Assembly (NCBI RefSeq): GCF_002874775.1
Contig: NZ_CP020991.1
Span: 1,865,225-1,929,224 of the forward strand
DNA length: 64,000 nucleotides
Source: Monoglobus pectinilyticus
GTDB lineage: Bacteria; Bacillota; Clostridia; Monoglobales; Monoglobaceae
Reading direction: 5' to 3'
The translations under genes and the position numbers were made by a program. The notes under the pieces were generated by a model. The model had not been told where the DNA came from. It ran no database searches and was given only the letters and a program-made list of their open reading frames with translations. Positions 51,909 to 61,160 of the stretch are shown one piece after another; position 1 is the stretch's first letter; each line of letters begins with the position of its first letter.

Positions 51909-54773
51909 ATGAGAGATATGAAAGAGCAGCTGAGCTATTGTAAAAAAAGACATTTATTTAAGTTTGGCGATATTCACAGAGTGTGTAAATCTGTTGGTGC
52001 ATGGGCAGTAATTTTATTTATCTTTCTTTCATATTGTCCGGCTGTGGTTGCTGAAGACGTGGAAGAGACAGTTTTGACTGTTGCGTTTCCTGTCAGTCCG
52101 GGAATAAATGAGGTTTATGAAGATGGAACTTATGGCGGATGCGTTTATGATTGGCTTAGAGAAATTTCTAAGTATACCGGCTGGAAATATGATATAAAAA
52201 CCGCAGATGAATCAAATGATGAAGCGACCACTGAATTACTGGACGGAATGATTGAAGGAAAATATGACATCATGGGCGGAATGTTTTATCAGGAGGAATA
52301 CGAGCAGTATTTTAACTATCCGAAATATATTATGGGTTCAAATTATTCACTCTTGATGTACCAAAAGGATAACAGTGATATTAAAGGTTATGATTACAAC
52401 ACTCTTAACGGTAAACGCATAGGAGTTTTTGGCAAAGCGGCCAGTAAAATAGAACGGTTAAAAAAGTTTATTGAATATAATAATTTAACTTGTGAGCTTG
52501 TGTATTATGATGATAGGGAATTATACGAAAAATGTATCGATTCGGGAGATGTCGACCTGATTTACGGCAGTGACGTATATATGAAAGACGGGTATAATGT
52601 TGCCGTTAAACTTGACAGCGACCCGTATTATTTGGTTACGTCAAAAGATAAGCCTGAATTATGTGAACAGTTATCAAAGGCGATGGAAGAAATTTATGCT
52701 GCGAATCCAAATTTTGCAGAGGAACTCTATAATAAATACTTTCCTGATAAATATATAAATTCCATAACTTTTACTGATGAAGAAGATAAATTTATAAAGG
52801 AATGCGGAACTTTAAAAGTTGCTGTTATAAGAGACCGTTATCCTCTGTTTTATGAGAGCGATGGGAAAAAAAGCGGAATCGTACCGGAATGTTTGAAACT
52901 AATTTCTAATCGGACGAATCTTGATTTTGAATATGTGTATGCTGATACATATAGTGAACTTGTTGAAATGGCAGCATCCGGAAAGGCGGATATAATCGGA
53001 GCCTTTATGAATGACGATACATCTGCGGATGATTTGGGGCTTATAAGAACTGCCGGATATGCTGATTTAGACTCAATTATTTTGAGAAATAAACAAAGTT
53101 TTGACAAACAAGACGGTCTTACGATGGCTGTACCCGAAACTCTATCCTTAAAGACTACGGGAAAAAACGATTCTATTATCAGGTATCCTAAGTATGAAGA
53201 CTGTATGGAAGCTGTAAACAATGGCTTGGCGGATTATACAAGAATGCCTGCTTCTTTTATAGAAGGTTTTTATACAAAGGATTATTATGCTAATATGACC
53301 ATTGTAGCAGATACAAATATTCAGGAAACACTGACTCTAGCAATGAAAGCTCCTGCAAATGTGCAAATGTATTCTGTCCTGAGTAAGGCTGTTAATAGTT
53401 TTAACGATGAGGATAAAGCCCATATTGTGTCACAGCCAAATTTAAGTTTACCTGACGGTGTAGTTACACTTAAAACTGTCCTTTATACTAATCCTGTTCT
53501 CGTGATTGGTATATGTGTCGGTTTTGTGTTTATTTTGTCCTTAATGGCTGTTTTGTTTATATTCTACAGTATGCGTACAAAAATGATGGCTGTAAAGCTT
53601 GAAAAAGCGGAGGAGACCAGCCGGGCAAAATCAGACTTTTTATCCAGAATGTCGCATGAGATACGAACGCCTATGAATGCTATAATAGGGCTGACAAATT
53701 TGGCAATATTAAGCAGAGACGCGACTCCCGCATTAAAAGAGGATTTAAATAAAATTGATTCATCCGCTAAATTCCTTTTGTCTATTCTTAATGATGTTTT
53801 GGATATGTCTAAAATTGAAAGTAAAAAAATGACGGTTGAAAATTTGCCTTTTGATATGTATGAATTAATTGAGCAGATAAAAATTATGTTCGTCCCACAG
53901 ATAAGCGAGAAGAATTTAAATTTTGACGTAACTTGTGAACTTGAAGATACATGTTATTTAGGGGATAAAATGCGTATAAATCAGGTGCTTGCGAATTTGA
54001 TGTCTAATGCTTGTAAGTTCACCGACAGAGGGGGCAGTGTTTGGCTGTCAGTTACAGAGTCAAGAATTAACGAGAATAAATCAAAGCTTAAATTTAGTGT
54101 AAAAGACACAGGCGTGGGTATAAATGAGAAAGATATTGATAGGGTTTTCAATTCTTTTGAACAGGCGGAAGGAAGTAATTTAAGAGCTCCCGGAACAGGA
54201 CTAGGTCTTTCTATAAGTAGCAGTCTTGTAAGTTTAATGGGAGGAGATTTAAAAGTAAAAAGTGAGCCCGGCAAGGGTTCGGAATTTTATTTTATCATAG
54301 AACTTCCAATATATAGTGGCAAATTGAGTGAACCAAATAACGTAGCTGATAAAACAAAAAATATTGTTTTAGATGAAAATATTTTGAAAAATATGCGTGT
54401 TCTGTTAGCAGAAGATAATGATATAAACGCCGAAATTGCCACAGAGCTGTTAAAAATGAAGCAAATATCCGTGGATAGAGCTCCAAATGGACAGGAGGCT
54501 GTCAATATGTTTGCAAAAAGTTCGGACGGCGAATACAGTGCTATTTTGATGGATATAAATATGCCTGAAAAAGATGGATTGACTGCTGCAGCTGAAATTC
54601 GCAAAATGAATAGAAAAGACTCGGCTGAAGTTCCTATTTTGGCAATGACCGCAAATACATTTAAAGAGGACAGAGAGAAAGCGGCAGAAGCTGGAATGAC
54701 AGGATTTTTGCCAAAACCATTTGACGCTGAACAGCTTTATAAAACATTAACAGATTCAATCTTAAAAAAGTAA
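51909..54773 (+). CDS. Hybrid sensor histidine kinase with two solute-binding-type domains
   Basis: 954 residues. An N-terminal membrane/signal helix (about 30-50), two extracellular SBP_bac_3-like domains in tandem (about 58-275 and 290-510), a membrane helix (about 525-548), a HisKA domain with His583 (SHEIRTPMNAIIGL), an HATPase domain (NLMSNACKF, DTGVGI, GTGLGLS) and a C-terminal receiver domain (about 830-950) with Asp882 in MDINMPEKDG. This is the BvgS/EvgS-like design: the SBP domains sense a small ligand, perhaps an amino acid. No separate response regulator or HPt protein is adjacent, so the output partner is unknown. AGGAG precedes the start. Confidence 0.93.
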   Translation: MRDMKEQLSYCKKRHLFKFGDIHRVCKSVGAWAVILFIFLSYCPAVVAEDVEETVLTVAFPVSPGINEVYEDGTYGGCVYDWLREISKYTGWKYDIKTADESNDEATTELLDGMIEGKYDIMGGMFYQEEYEQYFNYPKYIMGSNYSLLMYQKDNSDIKGYDYNTLNGKRIGVFGKAASKIERLKKFIEYNNLTCELVYYDDRELYEKCIDSGDVDLIYGSDVYMKDGYNVAVKLDSDPYYLVTSKDKPELCEQLSKAMEEIYAANPNFAEELYNKYFPDKYINSITFTDEEDKFIKECGTLKVAVIRDRYPLFYESDGKKSGIVPECLKLISNRTNLDFEYVYADTYSELVEMAASGKADIIGAFMNDDTSADDLGLIRTAGYADLDSIILRNKQSFDKQDGLTMAVPETLSLKTTGKNDSIIRYPKYEDCMEAVNNGLADYTRMPASFIEGFYTKDYYANMTIVADTNIQETLTLAMKAPANVQMYSVLSKAVNSFNDEDKAHIVSQPNLSLPDGVVTLKTVLYTNPVLVIGICVGFVFILSLMAVLFIFYSMRTKMMAVKLEKAEETSRAKSDFLSRMSHEIRTPMNAIIGLTNLAILSRDATPALKEDLNKIDSSAKFLLSILNDVLDMSKIESKKMTVENLPFDMYELIEQIKIMFVPQISEKNLNFDVTCELEDTCYLGDKMRINQVLANLMSNACKFTDRGGSVWLSVTESRINENKSKLKFSVKDTGVGINEKDIDRVFNSFEQAEGSNLRAPGTGLGLSISSSLVSLMGGDLKVKSEPGKGSEFYFIIELPIYSGKLSEPNNVADKTKNIVLDENILKNMRVLLAEDNDINAEIATELLKMKQISVDRAPNGQEAVNMFAKSSDGEYSAILMDINMPEKDGLTAAAEIRKMNRKDSAEVPILAMTANTFKEDREKAAEAGMTGFLPKPFDAEQLYKTLTDSILKK

Positions 54774-54779
54774 AAATTA

Positions 54780-54811
54780 AGCCCGCTGCCTAAAGGCTGC
54801 GGGCTTTTTTC
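54780..54811 (+). terminator. Terminator of the sensor kinase gene
   Basis: The stem agcccgc / gcgggct, extended inward past one mismatch to gcc/ggc, with a TTTTTT tail. Confidence 0.92.
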
Positions 54812-54812
54812 G

Positions 54813-54888
54813 TGGAGCCGATAAGCGGAATCGAACCGCTGACCTATTCATTACGAGTGAATCGCTCTACCGACTGAGCTATATCGGC
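54813..54888 (-). tRNA. tRNA-Thr (anticodon CGT)
   Basis: A minus-strand cloverleaf: acceptor GCCGATA/TATCGGC, D arm AGCTCAGTCGGTAGAGC, anticodon stem-loop ATTCA-CTCGTAA-TGAAT, T arm GTTCGATTC, discriminator T and an encoded CCA. Length 76; reads ACG. Confidence 0.97.
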
Positions 54889-54901
54889 AACAACGATAAA
54901 T

Positions 54902-54930
54902 ATTATATATTATTTTGTTTAAAATGTCAA
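54902..54930 (-). promoter_or_regulatory. Promoter of tRNA-Thr
   Basis: On the minus strand: consensus TTGACA (54930-54925), 17-bp spacer, TATAAT (54907-54902). Confidence 0.88.
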
Positions 54931-54978
54931 GTGCAATTTTTAGATGTCAAAATCAGCTTATTTTAGAAATTTATAAAG

Positions 54979-55236
54979 TTATTCGTCCAGCTTGTCTTTA
55001 ACATAGTTGGACACAAGTTCTTCCAAGATTTCATCGCGTTCCAGTTTGCGGACCAAACTTCTTGCGCCGTTGTATGACGTTATATAAGACGGGTCACCTG
55101 ACAAAATATATCCCACGATTTGATTTATAGGATTATATCCTTTTTCAGACAGCGCTTGGTATACAGACAGTATTATTTTTTTAGGGTCAGCACGTTCTGT
55201 TTCAACATTAAATTTAACTGTTTCCTGATTTTCCAT
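54979..55236 (-). CDS. ireB: IreB-family regulatory phosphoprotein
   Basis: The start at 55236 fits the GGCAGGTG site 6 nt upstream; the GTG at 55245 is part of that site. The 85-residue product matches the small IreB/YrzL (UPF0297) family: [23 protein letters not shown], then [17 protein letters not shown]. In enterococci IreB is phosphorylated on threonines near its N-terminus by the PASTA kinase IreK and affects beta-lactam tolerance. ETVKF near the N-terminus offers a candidate Thr. The family usually sits between alaS and ruvX; here it follows pheT instead, probably in the same transcript. Confidence 0.92.
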   Translation of the reverse strand: MENQETVKFNVETERADPKKIILSVYQALSEKGYNPINQIVGYILSGDPSYITSYNGARSLVRKLERDEILEELVSNYVKDKLDE

Positions 55237-55274
55237 AGTTTTCACCTGCCTTTATATTAAATATATTATATTGA

Positions 55275-57626
55275 TTATCTAAGTTCAGCGCCTAAGCAAT
55301 TTTTAAGTTTTTCAAGTATATTATTTAGGACGTCATTTATTTCGTTATCAGTAAGTGTTCTGTCAGGAGCTCTAAAGGTTAGAGAATACGCAACGCTCTT
55401 TTTATTTTCTCCTACCTGCTGTCCTTCATATACATCAAAGAGTTTATAACTTTCTAAAATTCCGTGTTTTGTGTCATTTAATATTTTCTCTATTTTGCCA
55501 ACGCTTATTGACTTATCTATAACCAGCGCAATGTCACGGTTTGAAGCCGGGAATTTTGGAAGAGACTTATATTCTCTTTCGAATGTTGAAAATTCCATTA
55601 TGGTGTTAAAATCCAGCTCTCCGCAATATATATCGGTGTCAAGCTTAAAGTTCTCGGCTATGTCAGGGTGAAGCTGACCGATTGTTCCGATAATTTTTCC
55701 GCCCGCGCATATTTTAGCACATCTTCCCGGATGGTATGCCGGCGACTCTGTGTCGGCTTCAAACTCAGCGTTTTTGATACCAAGGTCATCAAGAAGATTT
55801 TGCACTATTCCTTTAAGATCAAAGAAATCTACATCGCCGTACATACCCAGCGCCACAACAATTTTCTCGTCAGGAAGTTTTTGATTTTCAACCGGAATAT
55901 AGGTCATACCCAGCTCAAATATTTTTGCTTTCGGAACCCGGCGGTTATAATTAATCTTTAAAGTTTTGATTACCGACGAGAGCATATTGGTTCTCATGAT
56001 ACTGTTTTCTTCGCCAAGAGGATTGATTATTTTGACAACATTATCGGCCGGTACCTTTGTCATTTCAAATTCCTTGGGGTCAATAAAAGAGTAAGTCATG
56101 GTCTCATACATACCATATGCAGTCAGAAGCTCTCTTATGCAGTCTTCGGTTTTTTGTTTAAGTGTTTTTCCGCCGATTGTTACTCTTCCCTTCATCATGG
56201 TAGTAGGAAGATTGTTATATCCATATATTCTGGCAACTTCTTCGGCTATATCCGCCATTGTTTCGATATCTCCGCGGAATGTCGGAACTTCAACATTTGA
56301 ACCGTTAACCTCAAATTCCAGTCTCTTTAAATATTCAGCCATATCAGAGGCCGGTATATCAGTCCCCAAAAATTTGTTCATTTTTTCAGGTTCAAAAGGC
56401 AGAACTGTTTTAGTCTTTTTGATTGGATATATATCTATACAGCCTCCTATAACTTCCCCGGCGCCCATTTCCTCAATCAGTTCACAGGCACGGTTTATAG
56501 CGTTTAAACAGTTTTCAGAATCAAGTCCCTTTTCAAACAGAGCTGAAGCGTCAGTTCTCATTCCCAAAGATTTTGCTCCACGCCTTACAAGTATAGGATT
56601 AAAGTTCGCGCTTTCAAACAGAACGGTTGTGGTAGTATCGGTAACTTCAGTGTTGGCTCCGCCCATGACTCCGGCCACGCCTATTGCCCTTTTTTCATCA
56701 GCTATTGTTATCATACCGGATTTCAGTTCTCTCGGCTGTTCGTCAAGAGTTTCAAGCGTCTCACCGTCTGACGCGTCTCTGACTATTATTTTTTTGCCTT
56801 CAATATTATCTAAGTCATAAGCATGCATCGGCTGACCATATTCAAGCATGATATAGTTTGTTATATCTACAATGTTATTGATAGACCTAAGACCACAAGC
56901 AGTCAGTCTGCGCTGAATCCACTGGGGCGATGGGCCGATTTTTACATTCTTAACAGCTCTTGCCGTATAGCGCGGACAGATGGAGGGGTCGGCAATTTCA
57001 ACCTTTGCATAATCATTAACGTCTTCATTGTTTCCTGTTGGTTTTATTTCAGGTATTTTAAACTCTCTGTTAAAGGTTGCGGCGCTTTCGCGGGCAAGAC
57101 CGATGATGCTCATACAGTCAGGTCTGTTGGAGGTAATCTCAAATTCAGCAACGCTTTCGTTAAGACCCAAAGTTTCGGTTATGTCCTCGCCTATAGGTGT
57201 ATCATCCGGTAAAATCAGTATTCCGGAAGCACGTTCCTTTGAAATGCCCAATTCATCAGTTGAACACATCATACCATAACTCATAACGCCTCTTAGCTTA
57301 CCCTTTGTGATTTTAATACCGCCGGGAAGTGTGCTTTTATGTTTTGCAACAGGAACAACAGCGCCTTCAAATACGTTGGAAGCTCCGGTAACTATCTGTA
57401 TATCCTCGTCTTCTCCGACGTTTACTTGGCAAACAACCAGCTTGTCTGCGTCTGGATGTTTTTCAATTTTGTCTATTTTCCCAACAACAACGTTCTTAAA
57501 CTCTGCACCGGGGTTTTCAATGCCCTCAACTATAGAACCGCTCATGGTTAGTTTGTCTGCATACTCTTTCTCGCTGATGCCGTCTGTATTCATATAATCC
57601 TTTAACCAGGATAATGGTAAATTCAT
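55275..57626 (-). CDS. pheT: Phenylalanyl-tRNA synthetase beta subunit
   Basis: 783 residues, normal for the bacterial beta chain. The N-terminal tRNA-binding EMAP-like domain (about 40-150), B3/B4 region (GLARESAATFNREF, RSINNIVDITNYIMLEYGQPMHAYD), B5 and the C-terminal anticodon-binding domain (FPASNRDIALVID) are all present. It pairs with PheS as an alpha2-beta2 enzyme charging tRNA-Phe. Its ribosome site AGGAGG overlaps the TAG stop of the kinase gene upstream, so translation is coupled. Confidence 0.96.
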   Translation of the reverse strand: MNLPLSWLKDYMNTDGISEKEYADKLTMSGSIVEGIENPGAEFKNVVVGKIDKIEKHPDADKLVVCQVNVGEDEDIQIVTGASNVFEGAVVPVAKHKSTLPGGIKITKGKLRGVMSYGMMCSTDELGISKERASGILILPDDTPIGEDITETLGLNESVAEFEITSNRPDCMSIIGLARESAATFNREFKIPEIKPTGNNEDVNDYAKVEIADPSICPRYTARAVKNVKIGPSPQWIQRRLTACGLRSINNIVDITNYIMLEYGQPMHAYDLDNIEGKKIIVRDASDGETLETLDEQPRELKSGMITIADEKRAIGVAGVMGGANTEVTDTTTTVLFESANFNPILVRRGAKSLGMRTDASALFEKGLDSENCLNAINRACELIEEMGAGEVIGGCIDIYPIKKTKTVLPFEPEKMNKFLGTDIPASDMAEYLKRLEFEVNGSNVEVPTFRGDIETMADIAEEVARIYGYNNLPTTMMKGRVTIGGKTLKQKTEDCIRELLTAYGMYETMTYSFIDPKEFEMTKVPADNVVKIINPLGEENSIMRTNMLSSVIKTLKINYNRRVPKAKIFELGMTYIPVENQKLPDEKIVVALGMYGDVDFFDLKGIVQNLLDDLGIKNAEFEADTESPAYHPGRCAKICAGGKIIGTIGQLHPDIAENFKLDTDIYCGELDFNTIMEFSTFEREYKSLPKFPASNRDIALVIDKSISVGKIEKILNDTKHGILESYKLFDVYEGQQVGENKKSVAYSLTFRAPDRTLTDNEINDVLNNILEKLKNCLGAELR

Positions 57627-57638
57627 ACTTGTTTCCTC

Positions 57639-58166
57639 CTAAATATTAGAACATTGGTTCTCAGTAAACTTCTGAACCTGCTTCGGGTTTTTAAATATAA
57701 GTATTTGTTTCCCCGGATATTTCCTGCCGGCTTCATCAAGACGGCGGAGGTATTTTTTTCTGTTTTTCCTTCCTTTGTGAAGTACCCAGCTTACAAATTC
57801 AAAATCAATTTTTTCATCGCAGCCTTTACCCATATCTTCACGGGTTCTGCCTTTGTAGTTAAAATAGCGTTTGAGTATTCGTTTAAAACATAAAAATCGG
57901 TTAAAGTCCAAAAATATAATAGTATCCGCCAGCTCTAATCTTTTATCATATAGAACCTTTGAATAATTTCCATCGATTACCCATTTATCTTGATTCAGCA
58001 CATTTTGAAGAGTCTCAGACTCAATTTCAGGAGTATTTTCCACCCAGCCCGGAAGCCAGTGGAGCGAATCAAGATGCGTAGGGGTCGTCCCTATTTTATT
58101 AGCTATAAACCGAGCCAAAGTAGATTTTCCTGCGCCTGAAAATCCAATTATCATTACGCGTTTCAT
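57639..58166 (-). CDS. P-loop kinase-like protein inserted between pheS and pheT
   Basis: 175 residues with a Walker A loop GFSGAGKST (residues 8-16), an HLDSLHWLPGW substrate block and a lid-like RILKRYFNYKGRTREDMGKG segment, as in the adenylate-kinase-like/FlaR-type topology-modulation family. Its substrate is unknown. It starts 2 bp after the pheS stop with no clear ribosome site, so it probably relies on ribosomes leaving pheS, and its stop lies inside the pheT ribosome site. Confidence 0.85.
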   Translation of the reverse strand: MKRVMIIGFSGAGKSTLARFIANKIGTTPTHLDSLHWLPGWVENTPEIESETLQNVLNQDKWVIDGNYSKVLYDKRLELADTIIFLDFNRFLCFKRILKRYFNYKGRTREDMGKGCDEKIDFEFVSWVLHKGRKNRKKYLRRLDEAGRKYPGKQILIFKNPKQVQKFTENQCSNI

Positions 58167-58168
58167 AA

Positions 58169-59188
58169 TTAAAATTGCTTTAAGAACCCGAGATCGTTTT
58201 CATAGAACAATCTTAAATCGTCTATACCATATCTGAACATAGCAACACGCTCAAGACCTATTCCAAAAGCGAAACCTGAGTATTTCTCAGGGTCTATATT
58301 GCAGTTAGCCAAAACTTTGGGATGAACCATACCGCATCCAAGTATCTCTATCCAGCCTTCGCCTTTACATATTCTGCAGCCTTCGCCTTTACAGCTGAAA
58401 CAAGATATATCAACCTCTGCACTAGGTTCGGTGAACGGGAAATGATGAGGGCGGAATCTAACTTTTGTGTCCTCTCCATAAAGTCTCTTTATAAACACTT
58501 CAAGAGTACCTTTTAAATCTGCCATAGTTATGCCTTCGTCCACAACCAGCCCTTCAACTTGATGAAAAACTGGTGAGTGTGTGGCGTCAACCGCATCGCT
58601 TCTATATACTCTGCCCGGTGAAACTATACGTATGGGGGGCTGCTGTTTTTCCATAACTCTAACCTGAACTGAAGAGGTCTGTGTTCTAAGCAAAGTATCT
58701 TCATTGATGTAAAATGTATCCTGGGTATCTCTTGCAGGGTGGTCAGGCGGAAGATTTAAAGCCTCAAAATTATAGTAATCCAGTTCAACTTCAGGACCTT
58801 CGGCTATAGTGAAACCCATTCCTATAAATATATCCTTTAAGTCATTTAAAACAGTAGTAATGGGGTGCTTTTTCCCGTGTTCGGGTCTGTTGCCAGGCAG
58901 ACAGACGTCAATGGTTTCAGAAGCGAGTTTTTTGTCTTTTGCCAGCTTTATGAGAGCTTTACTCTTTTCCTCAAGTATTCCTTCGATAAAGCCTCTGACC
59001 TCATTGGCTAACTGTCCTATAACAGGGCGTTCCTCCGGCGTAAGTTTGCCCATACCCTTCATCAGAGATGTGAGCTCGCCTTTTTTGCCAAGATATTTGA
59101 CTCTGAGATTCTCAAGCTCAGTCAAATCCAGTGCTTTTTCGAGCGCTGACTCGGCGCTGGTTTTGATAGCGCTAAGCTGTTCTTTCAT
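58169..59188 (-). CDS. pheS: Phenylalanyl-tRNA synthetase alpha subunit
   Basis: The start at 59188 follows GGGAGGT and yields the usual 339-residue alpha chain; the frame runs back to 59242 without a site. A helical coiled-coil N-terminus precedes the class II catalytic core: [44 protein letters not shown], the [11 protein letters not shown] motif 2 region and the C-terminal [13 protein letters not shown] motif 3. The Cys pattern [17 protein letters not shown] is common in Firmicute PheS. Confidence 0.96.
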   Translation of the reverse strand: MKEQLSAIKTSAESALEKALDLTELENLRVKYLGKKGELTSLMKGMGKLTPEERPVIGQLANEVRGFIEGILEEKSKALIKLAKDKKLASETIDVCLPGNRPEHGKKHPITTVLNDLKDIFIGMGFTIAEGPEVELDYYNFEALNLPPDHPARDTQDTFYINEDTLLRTQTSSVQVRVMEKQQPPIRIVSPGRVYRSDAVDATHSPVFHQVEGLVVDEGITMADLKGTLEVFIKRLYGEDTKVRFRPHHFPFTEPSAEVDISCFSCKGEGCRICKGEGWIEILGCGMVHPKVLANCNIDPEKYSGFAFGIGLERVAMFRYGIDDLRLFYENDLGFLKQF

Positions 59189-59232
59189 ATATATAATACC
59201 TCCCATATAATTATACAACGTTATTTCAAATA

Positions 59233-59261
59233 ATTTTAACACACAATTCCTAATATTTCAA
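59233..59261 (-). promoter_or_regulatory. Promoter of the pheS operon
   Basis: On the minus strand: TTGAAA (59261-59256), 17-bp spacer, TAAAAT (59238-59233). The leader is only about 38 nt, too short for a T-box. Confidence 0.65.
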
Positions 59262-59313
59262 GGCTTTTAAGGTATTTTTTAAGTATGCAAGTTTATTTTA
59301 CTGTGATTTTAGC

Positions 59314-59342
59314 TTGTGTTTTATACGGTTTTGGTGTATTAT
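59314..59342 (+). promoter_or_regulatory. Possible promoter of the beta-helix protein gene
   Basis: TTGTGT, 17-bp spacer, TATTAT, about 30 bp before the start codon. Confidence 0.5.
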
Positions 59343-59374
59343 TATTCCAATAGATACCTTAGGGGGAATCATAA

Positions 59375-61117
59375 ATGAAGAATATTTTAAAATTTGCCGG
59401 TGCTGTGATTGTAGTTCTGATGTCGTGTATAACATTAGTATTTGCGGCAGGACAAGCCCAGCCGGAAGTAACGGTGAAAAATCAAAACGGATTGACATTA
59501 AGAAATGATGTTTTTTCGTACTCAGATAAGTTTATAACAAGTGAAATTAAGAATACTGACAGTGCGGATTCTTCTGAGGTGCTATTAATGGCAGCGTATG
59601 ATGAGGAAGATAATATCATAAGTATCAGCAGTACCGGTGATTTAAATATTGCTCCGGGGGAAACGGCAGAATGCGTTCTTAGTTTGGACAGTGCAGATAG
59701 AACTGTAAAATCAGTACGAGTCTTTGTTTGGAGAGATTTTGAGAGTGCAGAACCTATTTCGGAGATGATAGTACTCACTAACGAACTTTATACTTACAGA
59801 GATGATGCAAATTCAGTTTTTGTATCTGTTGAAGGAAGTGATTCAGACGGAGACGGAACGTTTGCAAAGCCATTCAGAACGGTTGATTTTGGTGTGTCAA
59901 AATTGTCGCCTGGAAAAACCCTTTATCTTATGGAGGGAACCTATAAAGAAAATATATATGTGGGCGTAAAAGGCACAGTGGCAGAGCCGATAACAATAAA
60001 GGCGGCTCCCGGCGCGCATGCGGTGATAGACGGAGGCGGAAAGCTGAACGAGAATATAATTGAACTTGAGTCTTCGTCAAGCGATATTATAATATCAGAT
60101 TTAGAGCTTCAAAACGGCTGGGGCGGAATATACAGCGAAAATTCAACCTCTAAATCAGGAAAGAATTTTGCGGTATGCAATAATAAAATACATGATATAG
60201 ACGGCAATAATGACGATACCTTTGCAGTGGTCTTTTATGCTAAAAATGTAAACCCGGTAACAAATGTGATTATTGACGGGAATGAAATATATAACTGCAA
60301 AACTTATACGAGTGAAACGGTTACTCTAAACGGAAACGTGGATGGTTTCAGAGTGTCTAATAATATAATTCATGATTGCAATAATATAGGTCTCGACGCG
60401 ATAGGCTATGAGGGAACATGCAAAACAAAAGAACTGGACTGTGCCAGAAACGGCGTGTTTAGAGATAATACTGTTTATAATGTTTCAACCTATGGCAATG
60501 AGGGTTATAAAGATGGTTCAGGTTACGACTTGTGCTGTGCGGGAATATATATTGACGGAGGACATGATATTGAAATATTAGATAATAATATCTATAATTG
60601 TGATATAGGAGTTGAAGTAGCCAGTGAGTCTACACGGGCGCCGTATAATATATCATATAATGTGTCTGTAAATAATAATATAATTTCTGAGTGCAAGGGT
60701 TTGGCAGGAATTTGTTTCGGAGGTTATGATAATAAGGTTGGCTGGACAAAACAGTGCGATTTTGTTAATAATACCTTATATAATAATATTGTCGGGATAA
60801 TGGTGCAGCAGGCAGAAGATAATATAATATCACAGAATATAATTTACGGCGGAGAGAATGGACTTGTATTTTCTTTTGCAGACGAGGACGGAAAACTTGT
60901 TTATAAAGGTGTTGGTCCGTATAATGACACTAACAATTTTGGAGCAAACTATTGGTATGACCCGAATAGTGTTTCAGGGTATAACTGTTGGTTTGATATG
61001 CTTCCGGCGGAACAGCTTTCTAAACAGATAACCGGTGTAGACCCTAAATTTAAGTCTCCTAAGCAGAACAATTTTTCTACTGAACTGAATGCGCTGGGTT
61101 ATGGAGCTATAAGATAA
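59375..61117 (+). CDS. Secreted right-handed beta-helix protein (pectate-lyase-like fold)
   Basis: 580 residues. The signal peptide ends near VFAAG (about residue 25). Residues about 28-135 form a beta-sandwich with a VRVFVWRDF block like the C-terminal domain of the protease at 21242. From about 145 on, the parallel beta-helix pattern begins with VSVEGSDSDGDGTFAKPFRT, then GKTLYLMEGTYKENI and PITIKAAPGAHAVIDGGG, followed by many N-rich NNxI turns. That start is typical of PL9-like and DUF1565-type polysaccharide lyases. Catalytic residues cannot be assigned by eye, so the substrate (perhaps pectin) is inferred. No SLH repeat is present. AGGGGG precedes the start. Confidence 0.82.
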   Translation: MKNILKFAGAVIVVLMSCITLVFAAGQAQPEVTVKNQNGLTLRNDVFSYSDKFITSEIKNTDSADSSEVLLMAAYDEEDNIISISSTGDLNIAPGETAECVLSLDSADRTVKSVRVFVWRDFESAEPISEMIVLTNELYTYRDDANSVFVSVEGSDSDGDGTFAKPFRTVDFGVSKLSPGKTLYLMEGTYKENIYVGVKGTVAEPITIKAAPGAHAVIDGGGKLNENIIELESSSSDIIISDLELQNGWGGIYSENSTSKSGKNFAVCNNKIHDIDGNNDDTFAVVFYAKNVNPVTNVIIDGNEIYNCKTYTSETVTLNGNVDGFRVSNNIIHDCNNIGLDAIGYEGTCKTKELDCARNGVFRDNTVYNVSTYGNEGYKDGSGYDLCCAGIYIDGGHDIEILDNNIYNCDIGVEVASESTRAPYNISYNVSVNNNIISECKGLAGICFGGYDNKVGWTKQCDFVNNTLYNNIVGIMVQQAEDNIISQNIIYGGENGLVFSFADEDGKLVYKGVGPYNDTNNFGANYWYDPNSVSGYNCWFDMLPAEQLSKQITGVDPKFKSPKQNNFSTELNALGYGAIR

Positions 61118-61160
61118 TTTTAAATAATAAAACTATAAATTATGTCAGAAAGATGGAGAG

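Noticed and set aside
59189-59374. T-box leader before pheS
   Set aside because: Only about 38 nt separate the likely start of transcription from the start codon and no specifier hairpin or T-box sequence is visible.
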